A DNA stretch of 14,902 bases, taken from Nitrospirota bacterium (GTDB lineage: Bacteria; Nitrospirota; Nitrospiria; Nitrospirales; UBA8639). Shown one piece after another: positions 1 through 6,542 of the stretch (within the stretch, counting starts at the first letter, position 1; every line of letters begins with the position of its first letter). The DNA is taken from positions 1 through 14,902 of the forward strand of contig JAOUGQ010000052.1 of the NCBI GenBank assembly GCA_029865515.1, read 5' to 3'. The translations under genes were made by a program, and so were the position numbers. Below the pieces are notes generated by a model, which was not told the DNA's origin, ran no database searches, and saw only the letters and a list, made by a program, of their open reading frames with translations.

Positions 1-1
1 A

Positions 2-31
2 TTGTCCAATGTTCTCCGGCTATGGTATAGA
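2..31 (+). promoter_or_regulatory. candidate promoter for the tRNA gene
   Basis: A TTGTCC box (2-7) lies 18 nt before TATAGA (26-31), each matching four of six sigma70 consensus positions. The predicted transcription start would be about 15-20 nt before the mature tRNA end. Weak matches at the window edge, so this is only a candidate. Confidence 0.3.
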
Positions 32-54
32 TCTGCTGGTTTAGCGTGATGCGC

Positions 55-130
55 GGCGGTGTAGCTCAGGTGGTAGAGCAGCGGACTCATAAGCCGCGGG
101 CCGGGGGTTCAAATCCCTCCACCGCCACCA
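55..130 (+). tRNA. tRNA-Met (anticodon CAT), CCA encoded; tRNA-Ile2 not excluded
   Basis: A complete 76-nt cloverleaf can be folded by eye. The acceptor stem GGCGGTG pairs fully with CACCGCC, followed by discriminator A and an encoded CCA. The D arm contains GCTC/GAGC and the anticodon loop is CTCATAA with anticodon CAT. The T arm is GGGGG-TTCAAAT-CCCTC with one G-T pair. The paired first base (G1-C72) and the absence of three G-C pairs next to the anticodon loop argue against the initiator tRNA. The closing pair of the anticodon stem (A31/G39) is a mismatch. CTCATAA loops occur both in elongator tRNA-Met and in the tRNA-Ile whose C34 is converted to lysidine by TilS, so the amino acid is not settled by the anticodon alone. 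Confidence 0.93.
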
Positions 131-292
131 ATTCTTTTCTCTTCAGCGCATTCCCAGTCCTCGTCTCACGCACATCTCAATTTCAGCAAACGACGGACTT
201 ATATGCCCATGAGTCGAATAATTAGAGGAAAATCCGGTTTTTCGAAGTTGGGCTTCGTCCACGTTACCAGCCTTCACCATTTGGACAGGAGG

Positions 293-1264
293 CTAGCCCA
301 CCGGAACTTTTCGAGTCGCGTCTAATAAAGAATTTGAGGGGGAGGAGGAGACCGAATAATGACCGTCAGACGGCTTCCCCTTCAATGAAACTTCAATAAA
401 CACGGAAGTCCCCTTGGAAAGTTGACTGTGAACTTTCAGTCTAGCCCCGATCTTTTTGGCCCGATTCACCATATTTCCTATCCCCTGCCCCTGGGCCCCG
501 ACAAGATCCACCTCAAAGCCCTTCCCGTTATCAGAGACCTCTAAGATCATATCGGTGGCGGTCATCTTCACGGACACGAGACCTTTCGTGGCCTCAGAAT
601 ATTGCACACTATTGGAAATGGCCTCTCGTAAGATATGTAAAAACTCTGCCCCCTGCTCACGTGAAATATTATCTTCGCAAGATGCATCAACGCGAACTGC
701 AATCGGAAATGAGGCGTCTCGACTCAAATCTTCTACGAGTGTCTTAAGTGCCACCTCGAACTTGCTTCCCAGCAGGACACCGGCTTTGAGATCTTCCAGA
801 AAGACCTGAAGCATATGGGACATCTCTGCGACCTGTTCAATAATAAAATTGGCGGGCTTCCCGACCTCCATGGCGATTTGTATTTTATGCAAGGCACGGG
901 CAATTCGTTCATGAAATTGATGGATAATCACATTCCGCTCTTCAATGACTGACAACAGCTCCTTGTTGCGCTGCAGAAGGTGGAGAAAAGGAGATAAACA
1001 CACGATTCCGCCTAACAATAATCCGGCAACTAACAGACCAAGCACCACACTCACGAGACTTAGTGCAGGAGGACTGACTTCCACGAATTGGATATACAGG
1101 ACGTAGGTTTTTTGAATGGCTAGGAGGCCAACAGCAAAGCCCAATAGATTCCACACCAAAGGTTTTTCGGTTGACCGTACTCGACGAACAAGCAACAAGA
1201 CGGTCAACCAATGTACCAGGCATGTGGCTATTAACAACCCATAGAGTATTGATTCAGTGTCCAT
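293..1264 (-). CDS. membrane sensor histidine kinase, NarX/DesK (HisKA_3) type
   Basis: The 323-residue protein starts with hydrophobic segments at about residues 5-27, 37-60 and 66-93, then a linker coiled coil and a dimerisation/phosphotransfer helix. His118 in FHERIARALHKIQ (117-129) aligns with the phosphorylated His of NarX-like kinases (HDxIAxxL). The ATPase domain follows, with the N box REAISNS (213-219), the G1 box DNGKGF (245-250) and the G2 box GQGIGNMVNRA (259-269), typical of the family. It should autophosphorylate and pass phosphate to a LuxR-type response regulator, but none is adjacent, so the partner is unknown. There is no large periplasmic domain, so the signal is probably sensed in or at the membrane. 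The ATG at 1264 is preceded by GGAAGGAAG at suitable distance. The last ~25 residues are a Ser-rich tail. A small ORF ends 44 nt upstream and may be co-transcribed. Confidence 0.9.
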   Translation of the reverse strand: MDTESILYGLLIATCLVHWLTVLLLVRRVRSTEKPLVWNLLGFAVGLLAIQKTYVLYIQFVEVSPPALSLVSVVLGLLVAGLLLGGIVCLSPFLHLLQRNKELLSVIEERNVIIHQFHERIARALHKIQIAMEVGKPANFIIEQVAEMSHMLQVFLEDLKAGVLLGSKFEVALKTLVEDLSRDASFPIAVRVDASCEDNISREQGAEFLHILREAISNSVQYSEATKGLVSVKMTATDMILEVSDNGKGFEVDLVGAQGQGIGNMVNRAKKIGARLKVHSQLSKGTSVFIEVSLKGKPSDGHYSVSSSPSNSLLDATRKVPVG

Positions 1265-1308
1265 CTAAGACTTCCTTCCCTTGTGATGCCTTGTGGCTTC
1301 TCGTTCAC

Positions 1309-1419
1309 TTACGAGGGGCTAAGAGTCGGTACCTTGATTAGAGGGGCATATGAATATTCCGCTATGGCGAAAACTGCTGAACACAGACCACCTAATAATC
1401 CCCTAAAGGTAAAATCCAT
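1309..1419 (-). CDS. possible small hydrophobic protein (36 residues) upstream of the kinase
   Basis: An ATG-to-TAA frame of 36 codons. It encodes a short basic N-terminus (MDFTFRG), a hydrophobic core LLGGLCSAVFAIA (residues 8-20) and a short polar tail, so it looks like a single-pass membrane peptide or a short signal peptide. AAGGGAAG stands 9 nt before the ATG, a credible ribosome binding site. It ends 44 nt before the histidine kinase on the same strand, so both could share one transcript. I recognise no family. Chance ORFs of this length are common; the binding site, hydrophobic pattern and position are the only support. Confidence 0.35.
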   Translation of the reverse strand: MDFTFRGLLGGLCSAVFAIAEYSYAPLIKVPTLSPS

Positions 1420-1434
1420 AACATCACTTCCCTT

Positions 1435-1452
1435 GTCGGAATATTTTCCGAC
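1435..1452. promoter_or_regulatory. perfect inverted repeat GTCGGAA-TATT-TTCCGAC
   Basis: Seven-base-pair perfect stem with a four-base loop, directly upstream of the ribosome binding site of the small ORF at 1309-1419. It could be an operator, or an RNA hairpin at the end of the leader of the leftward transcript. No T-run follows on either strand, so it is not a typical terminator. Confidence 0.35.
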
Positions 1453-1454
1453 CA

Positions 1455-1468
1455 TCTTAAGCTTAAGA
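1455..1468. promoter_or_regulatory. 14-bp perfect palindrome TCTTAAGCTTAAGA
   Basis: A self-complementary 14-mer located two bases from the preceding inverted repeat, in the divergent region between the leftward kinase unit and the rightward small gene. The form fits a dimeric regulator site. Function is inferred only from symmetry and position. Confidence 0.35.
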
Positions 1469-1645
1469 AAGATGCCTCATTTACCCTCGCTTCTTCTTTC
1501 CCTCCTTGGATACTTTTCTTACGGTTTGCCCCCTCCCTAAAAAAGATCACAACTAGTATTTCCGCCACTTCCAGTCACCCACCTTTGAGGTATTTACCTG
1601 TCTTTTCATCTCAGACACACTCCCAACATTATTGGGGGAATTGAT

Positions 1646-1960
1646 ATGCGCCTTACTATTTTTTTCCTATTGGGGCTTCTCCTCTGGGCAGGGACAGTCT
1701 CGATCAATTATGGCAACCGGATCTCCAACACCAATTCCGCTGTTCTATCCTGTTCAGAAAAAGGCGACGGAGAAACTCTCCTGGCCTATTTACATACAGG
1801 AAGGATTACAGGAATTAGAGATAATGGCCAAATGCTTACCGTCGGCCTCACCCCGCAATGGTCAACCCTGCCTTCTGACATTCAACACGGCACATATCAA
1901 GCCGTAGCCTGCTATGCCAAAACACAACAGCGCGCATTTCAATTTATTAAGACACCCTAG
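1646..1960 (+). CDS. small exported or membrane-anchored protein of unknown function
   Basis: A 104-residue protein. Residues 1-20 are a short basic N-terminus (MRL) and a hydrophobic stretch (TIFFLLGLLLWAGTVSI) that reads as a signal peptide or signal anchor. The rest is soluble and polar, with Cys36 and Cys89 as the only cysteines, which could form a disulfide outside the cytoplasm, and a PQWSTLP segment at residues 70-76. GGGGGA lies 6-7 nt before the ATG, which supports this start over the overlapping TTG frame. I recognise no family. Both neighbours are on the opposite strand, so it is a single-gene unit, convergent with the methyltransferase. An imperfect 12-nt dyad (AGGTA-TT-TACCT, 1588-1599) precedes it. 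Confidence 0.65.
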   Translation: MRLTIFFLLGLLLWAGTVSINYGNRISNTNSAVLSCSEKGDGETLLAYLHTGRITGIRDNGQMLTVGLTPQWSTLPSDIQHGTYQAVACYAKTQQRAFQFIKTP

Positions 1961-2157
1961 GAATACGTCTGACCTGGTGGATCGATAGCAAAAAGGCCGC
2001 TAAGCGGGGCAGGATTTTGATGATTTCATCGGCCCAAAGTATGACTATGGCCAAAGAGTCCGACGAAATATGGACCGATTATGCATTTGCGCAGCCGAAT
2101 CATGTTAAATCCGACAGGACTTCTAACGAACTTGCACAAAACTCAGTGGGTAAGAGA

Positions 2158-3648
2158 TCAGGCAGGTGGACCTTGCGGACTCTCGAGGGACTCTCGATAG
2201 TATGCCTTAAGAATATGGGCTCTTTCTTCATCCATAAGGACAAGTTGCCGTTGATCGAAAGTATTGGCCCAATACAGATAAGCCAAGCTTTTCGTGGCCC
2301 CTAATTCGATATGCATTTCCCTTCCCTCTCCATTCTGAAACGTCGATTCCTGTTGGATATGTTTGGAGGGAAGAGCCTCATAGATGTTTTGAGCGCTGGA
2401 ATGATGATTTTCATAACAAGGAATTGCGCTATCATACTTGGCATTAGCAGGATGTCCCCAAAAGTCTCGAACCAATCGCTCGAAATCAGGCTCTTGAATC
2501 TGTTTGATTGTTTCAAATACGTGATGCAGCAGATCCCTATCTTCCTCCCCCCCGATAACCAGACCTTTAAAACCAGAAGAATTTTCATAAAAACCCCAGA
2601 CCAGGACTTGATTCCATAAACCGAAACGAAAAATCCAGGATCCCATACGGGAGTGAATTCCCGAGGCGGTCTCAAGCACTCGATCTAAGGCCAACTCCAG
2701 GCCCATTCGGTGGGCGGATAGCCCTACACACCGATAGAGCGTTTCACCAGGCTCACGATAGGGCTCCTCATTCCATACCGAGGACTCGCCCTTGGAAAGC
2801 CGAGAAACCTCATACAGAGGTCCATCGATGACTGCTTCATCTAGTGACCAATACCGGCAGGGTATTGGGGCAGAAATGGGACGTAAGCCTCTCGCACCTA
2901 ACGCTCGTTGAAAGAAAATACGTCGGCCAAGATTCCAGGTTTTTTCAAAGATGATCATTCGCCCCACGGGCTCTAATGCCGATAGTAATGCATTCAAACG
3001 ACCCTGCAATCCCGTACGAATCTCAAGTTGCTCCTGCCGTTTGAAATCTCCTTCACGTTGAAACGTTCTCCAGCTTCGACTAGGAAGCCCTGGTTCCCGT
3101 TCTGCCTGAAACAATGCCTGTGTCGAAAGAATGAGATCATAGGTTCCTGAAAGCTGATATTGTGGCACTTGGGAAACCTCAAAACGAATATTTGTGAGCT
3201 GTCGTTTTTCTGCCTCCAGACAAGCCATTTCAATTGATCGAGAAGATCGATCGATTCCCACAAATTCGACGCCAGGATATTGTTGAGCAAAAAATGAGGT
3301 CAGGATCCCCACACCACAGCCAAAATCCAATACGCGATTTGCCGGTGGGATCCGGCTACAGATGGACGATCCAAGGGTCAAAAAATAATTGAATCGTTGC
3401 GAATAGAGAACTGGGACAAGATCTGGACGTGCCAACACATCATAAAATTCAATGTCGCAGTCTACTTGTTCACCACCATGGCGATGTTCGATCAATCGTC
3501 CTAGGTCCCGCAATTCCTCTTCGGAAAGGATCGAGCGTTGCCATTGGTAGTAAGAAGCCTCATCACGAAATTCTCGCAATCCCCAGGATTGCAAGTAACG
3601 GATAAGATCCAGATTGCGCTCGGGACTCTCTTCCCGTCCGTATCCCAT
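2158..3648 (-). CDS. class I SAM-dependent methyltransferase with unassigned N- and C-terminal regions
   Basis: A 496-residue protein. Residues 1-100 are mainly helical and polar. A Rossmann methyltransferase core follows: motif I VLDFGCGVG (106-114), the acidic residue after beta-2 in VGIDRS (Asp133), and the strand YDLILSTQAL (170-179) after motif II. The core probably ends near residue 260. The remaining ~230 residues match no domain I know; they end in a segment rich in aromatic residues (AYLYWANTFDQ, about 457-467) that looks like a small compact domain. The substrate cannot be inferred. The ATG at 3648 has no obvious Shine-Dalgarno sequence and the frame stays open upstream without an ATG, so the start is uncertain. 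It lies 282 nt downstream of the ProA-like gene on the same strand; co-transcription is possible but the gap is large. Confidence 0.8.
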   Translation of the reverse strand: MGYGREESPERNLDLIRYLQSWGLREFRDEASYYQWQRSILSEEELRDLGRLIEHRHGGEQVDCDIEFYDVLARPDLVPVLYSQRFNYFLTLGSSICSRIPPANRVLDFGCGVGILTSFFAQQYPGVEFVGIDRSSRSIEMACLEAEKRQLTNIRFEVSQVPQYQLSGTYDLILSTQALFQAEREPGLPSRSWRTFQREGDFKRQEQLEIRTGLQGRLNALLSALEPVGRMIIFEKTWNLGRRIFFQRALGARGLRPISAPIPCRYWSLDEAVIDGPLYEVSRLSKGESSVWNEEPYREPGETLYRCVGLSAHRMGLELALDRVLETASGIHSRMGSWIFRFGLWNQVLVWGFYENSSGFKGLVIGGEEDRDLLHHVFETIKQIQEPDFERLVRDFWGHPANAKYDSAIPCYENHHSSAQNIYEALPSKHIQQESTFQNGEGREMHIELGATKSLAYLYWANTFDQRQLVLMDEERAHILKAYYRESLESPQGPPA

Positions 3649-3930
3649 TACAAACCAGTTTAGGATAACCGCATTTACGATAGTTGAATAAAAGAGATGA
3701 TGGAAGGTAGTAAGAACACTGAGTAAACACCCAATTCAGATGCCAGGTACGGCTGGATTCGCAAAGATTCTGTTGGCCTTGAGGGACCGATTGGCCACGA
3801 AAATGTTACGCAAGCCCAGCCTTTAATATTTTGGCCGGCTCATCGTGAGGACTATGATTCAATTCAAAGCTGGGGAAAATTGATTTCTTAGACAATTTTG
3901 CAGCCGGATTCCCCTAGGTCCGATAGCCTT

Positions 3931-5286
3931 CTAGAACTTGGCAGATAACATCATAGCGTCCTGGTAGGTCTGAGGCACGGGGTGCGGCTGTTGGAGTTGC
4001 CCTGTCCCAAATACCATGTACTTTTCAATAGTGAGCCTGGATAGGACAAGAGGGCCCCGACCATGAACATGCGTGCTATTACTCCCGATATCTGGGCCAA
4101 GACCAAACTGCTCTCCCCCATGAAGACGGGTTGAGGCATTGATCATGACGGCACTCGAATCGACTTCCCGTACAAATCGCATGGCTAACTGATAATCCCG
4201 AGTCACAATAGTATCGGTATGCCCTGGAGCAAATTTCGCAATATGATCAATCGCTTCCTGGCTATCTTTTACAACTTTAATGTTCATGGTTAACGACTGA
4301 TATTTCTTCTCCCAATCGGTTTCCACAGCCTCTTTAATCCCTAAATGTCCGGTCATTTCCAATACTCCTAACATGGAGACGGTCTTGGGACATCCATTCA
4401 AAGTCACCCGATATTCCTGAAGGAGTCTTCGAGTCAATCCTGGCAATAGATGCCGCGAAACATTCTGATGCACCAGAAGGGTGTCCAAGGCATTACCCGC
4501 GGTTGGCGATTGAACCTTGGCATTCACCGTAATCGTTTGAGCTAATGGAATATCAACATCTTGATCGACATAGACATGACACAGGCCTCCGTCAAAACCA
4601 ATCACCGGAACCCTAGCCTGGTCTAATATCCCTTTTCGAAGACCGGCACTCCCCCGTGTAATGACCGCTTGGACGTATTGGGGATATCGCACCATTTCCA
4701 ACGCCGCTTCAGGGGAACTCCGGTCTAAAAAAGTCAGCCCCCCTTCAGGGACACCATGGGCTGCCGCCCCCTGCTGGAGAATTCGCACTAACGCACCATT
4801 GGTATGCAACCATTCTGTTCCCCCGCGAAATACACAGACATTATTAGTCTTCAAACACATCCCGAACGATTCAGCCGTCACAAGGGGTCCCATGTCGGAA
4901 ACCACCGCGACAATACCAAGAGGGGAACGCACCGTGTGAACCTGCAACCCGTCCGGGGTCATCCAAGCCCGGCTCACCTCTCCGATCGGATCCGGTAGGG
5001 TCAGTAAATCTAACAACCGTTGCTTCATGAGATGGATCGTTTCTTCTGAAACTCTTATTCGTTCTGTGGCTTCCCGATGGGCTTGCTGACCAATTTCCTT
5101 CGAAATGCCATCGAGATCCTTTTCATTGGCTTCTAAAATTTCTTGAGTATGATCCTCTAACCCATCGGCCATGGCTTGCAAGGCCATATTTTTCTCATGG
5201 GGAGACAAACAAGCCATCTGGCGAGCAGTATCTTTGGCTCGCTTCAACAAAGCTTGCACGTATAATTTCAATGGAACTTCAACCAT
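3931..5286 (-). CDS. ProA-family protein (glutamate-5-semialdehyde dehydrogenase-like) lacking the catalytic Cys
   Basis: The full length matches the gamma-glutamyl phosphate reductase family: CLKTNNVCVFRGG, NAKVQ, EVDSSAV, NASTR, FGLGPDIG and HGRGP are all recognisable. ProA normally reduces gamma-glutamyl phosphate to glutamate semialdehyde with NADPH in proline synthesis. Here the catalytic motif RPxxCN is SPTAGN, so Gly267 (GGT, 4495-4497; numbering from the GTG below) replaces Cys. The YEARPNV motif is SDMGPLV (4876-4899), PRG is TRG, and the glycine loop before CHxYVD is altered. A C-terminal extension of about 20 residues follows the usual end. The frame opens at a GTG at 5295, but AAGGAG (5295-5300) overlaps that codon and is 8 nt before the ATG at 5286, so the ATG is preferred (451 residues). 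No frameshift or internal stop is present, so the gene appears maintained. No proB is adjacent. It is likely a pseudoenzyme or a paralogue with another role. Confidence 0.85.
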   Translation of the reverse strand: MVEVPLKLYVQALLKRAKDTARQMACLSPHEKNMALQAMADGLEDHTQEILEANEKDLDGISKEIGQQAHREATERIRVSEETIHLMKQRLLDLLTLPDPIGEVSRAWMTPDGLQVHTVRSPLGIVAVVSDMGPLVTAESFGMCLKTNNVCVFRGGTEWLHTNGALVRILQQGAAAHGVPEGGLTFLDRSSPEAALEMVRYPQYVQAVITRGSAGLRKGILDQARVPVIGFDGGLCHVYVDQDVDIPLAQTITVNAKVQSPTAGNALDTLLVHQNVSRHLLPGLTRRLLQEYRVTLNGCPKTVSMLGVLEMTGHLGIKEAVETDWEKKYQSLTMNIKVVKDSQEAIDHIAKFAPGHTDTIVTRDYQLAMRFVREVDSSAVMINASTRLHGGEQFGLGPDIGSNSTHVHGRGPLVLSRLTIEKYMVFGTGQLQQPHPVPQTYQDAMMLSAKF

Positions 5287-5411
5287 CCTTCGCACTCCTT
5301 GTCAAAAAAATTCCTAAAAAGACAGATTGACTATAGCCATGAAGTCTCATAGAGTCAAAAAAGATCATTGATTCAAAAAGAAAATTCGCAGCTATTAGGC
5401 ATCCTCAGGAG

Positions 5412-5522
5412 ATGGAACCATACGCGATTCGGAAATGGATTCATGAACAACAAAAAATTGTCGGGCTTGAATTAGATTTTCAAACTGTGCTAACCTCCGT
5501 TGGTTTAAAGGAAATTTATTGA
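5412..5522 (+). CDS. possible small ORF or gene remnant in the rpsB upstream region
   Basis: An ATG-to-TGA frame of 36 codons, with protein-like composition (MEPYAIRKWIHEQQK at the start, LTSVGLKEIY at the end). The frame is also open for about 30 codons upstream. AGGAG abuts the ATG with no spacing, a poor ribosome binding site. It could be the 3' remnant of a lost gene or a chance ORF. Confidence 0.18.
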   Translation: MEPYAIRKWIHEQQKIVGLELDFQTVLTSVGLKEIY

Positions 5523-5572
5523 ACCTACATCATTGCATGAATGTCTCTTCACTTGGAACAACCTGCCTGATC

Positions 5573-5594
5573 AGACAATCCAACATTATTGTCT
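5573..5594. repeat. inverted repeat AGACAAT...ATTGTCT with a second ATTGTCT copy downstream
   Basis: A perfect seven-base stem (5573-5579 with 5588-5594) with an eight-base loop. ATTGTCT occurs again at 5627-5633, so the left arm could pair with either copy. It lies 110-130 nt before rpsB. Function unknown; it may be a regulator site or part of a leader if transcription starts upstream. Confidence 0.3.
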
Positions 5595-5639
5595 CCTGCC
5601 GGTCCCATTTGAGTCAAAATCAAAATATTGTCTTGAGTT

Positions 5640-5668
5640 TTGCTAAACAAACCACGGTTTTGTATTAA
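5640..5668 (+). promoter_or_regulatory. candidate sigma70 promoter of the rpsB operon
   Basis: TTGCTA (5640-5645) and TATTAA (5663-5668) are separated by 17 nt, each with four of six consensus bases. Transcription would start near 5675, leaving a leader of about 30 nt with the ribosome binding site. This is the best pair I found in the intergenic region, but it is not strong. Confidence 0.35.
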
Positions 5669-5704
5669 TCCTTATATCTCTGAAAGGGGGTGGGAAGGTC
5701 CGTT

Positions 5705-6487
5705 ATGGTCACGATTAAATCGTTATTAGAAGCTGGGGTTCACTTCGGGCATCAAACAAATCGATGGAACCCGAAGATGAAACGTTATATCTTTGGTGAA
5801 AAAAACGGCATTTATATCATTGACCTTCAAATTTCGCTCCAATGCTTTCAAAAAGCCTACGAATTTACTCGAGACACTGTTGCAGCCGGTGAATCCGTGT
5901 TATTCGTGGGGACCAAGCGGCAGGCCATGGACATCGTGGAAGAAGAAGCCAAGCGTTGCGGGATGTTTTTTGTCAACCAACGATGGCTGGGTGGCATGCT
6001 CACAAACTTCCAGACACTTCGACGTAGCATCAACCAATTGAAGAAGCTTGAAGCTGCCGAAACCGACGGCACATACGAACGACTCAAAAAGAAAGAAATC
6101 GTTCGTATGAAAAAAGAACAAGCCAAACTTGAAAAATATTTGAGTGGCATTAAAGGGATGAACGATATTCCAGGGTGCATTTACATTTTAGACACCAGGA
6201 TTCAACATATTACGGTCAAAGAGGCGAATCGCCTTGGCATCCCGGTTATCGCATTAGTGGACACCAACTGCGATCCTGAAGGAGTAGACTATCCCATTCC
6301 GGGAAATGATGATGCCATTCGATCGCTTAAATTATTTACAGGACAAATTGCCGACGCCTGCATAGAGGGCATGGAACTTCGTCGGAAACGCCAAGAATCA
6401 GCAGCCAATGGAGACGGGTTTCTTCCCGATAACGCCGGACCAGGCCAATCATCCGTTGAGGCAAACGAGAATGCTCAGCCTGTTTAA
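5705..6487 (+). CDS. rpsB: 30S ribosomal protein S2
   Basis: A 260-residue protein with the S2 signatures: an N-terminal TIKSLLEAGVHFGHQTNRWN, RWLGGMLTNFQT in the middle and DTNCDPEGVDYPIPGNDDA near the C-terminus. S2 joins the 30S subunit late and is needed to recruit S1 and bind mRNA. Length is normal for the family; the last ~30 residues are a variable polar tail. An in-frame GTG at 5690 would add five residues, but AAGG (5695-5698) is 6 nt before the ATG at 5705, so that start is preferred. It is the first gene of the rpsB-tsf-pyrH-frr-alr unit, 55 nt before tsf. S2 often represses its own operon in bacteria, but I cannot identify such a site here. Confidence 0.98.
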   Translation: MVTIKSLLEAGVHFGHQTNRWNPKMKRYIFGEKNGIYIIDLQISLQCFQKAYEFTRDTVAAGESVLFVGTKRQAMDIVEEEAKRCGMFFVNQRWLGGMLTNFQTLRRSINQLKKLEAAETDGTYERLKKKEIVRMKKEQAKLEKYLSGIKGMNDIPGCIYILDTRIQHITVKEANRLGIPVIALVDTNCDPEGVDYPIPGNDDAIRSLKLFTGQIADACIEGMELRRKRQESAANGDGFLPDNAGPGQSSVEANENAQPV

Positions 6488-6542
6488 TGGCTCTGCGTCC
6501 ATCTGATCATCCATTCACATTACTCTGTAGGAGAGCAAGCGT

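Noticed and set aside
241..257. Hairpin CGAAG-TTGGG-CTTCG downstream of both the tRNA and the kinase gene as a terminator
   Set aside because: Five-base stem; the T-run precedes it on the plus strand and becomes an A-run after it on the minus strand, so it does not fit an intrinsic terminator in either direction.
1283..1540. Rightward 85-codon ORF
   Set aside because: No ribosome binding site, non-protein-like composition, and it runs over the dyads and the better-supported minus-strand small ORF.
1632..1907. 91-codon ORF overlapping the small exported protein in another frame
   Set aside because: TTG start without a suitable binding site; the 1646 frame has the binding site and a signal-peptide-like start.
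2017..2304. Rightward 95-codon ORF across the methyltransferase end
   Set aside because: Overlaps the coding 3' end of the methyltransferase on the opposite strand and has no family features.
3739..3825. 28-codon plus-strand ORF between the ProA-like gene and the methyltransferase
   Set aside because: No ribosome binding site and no other support.
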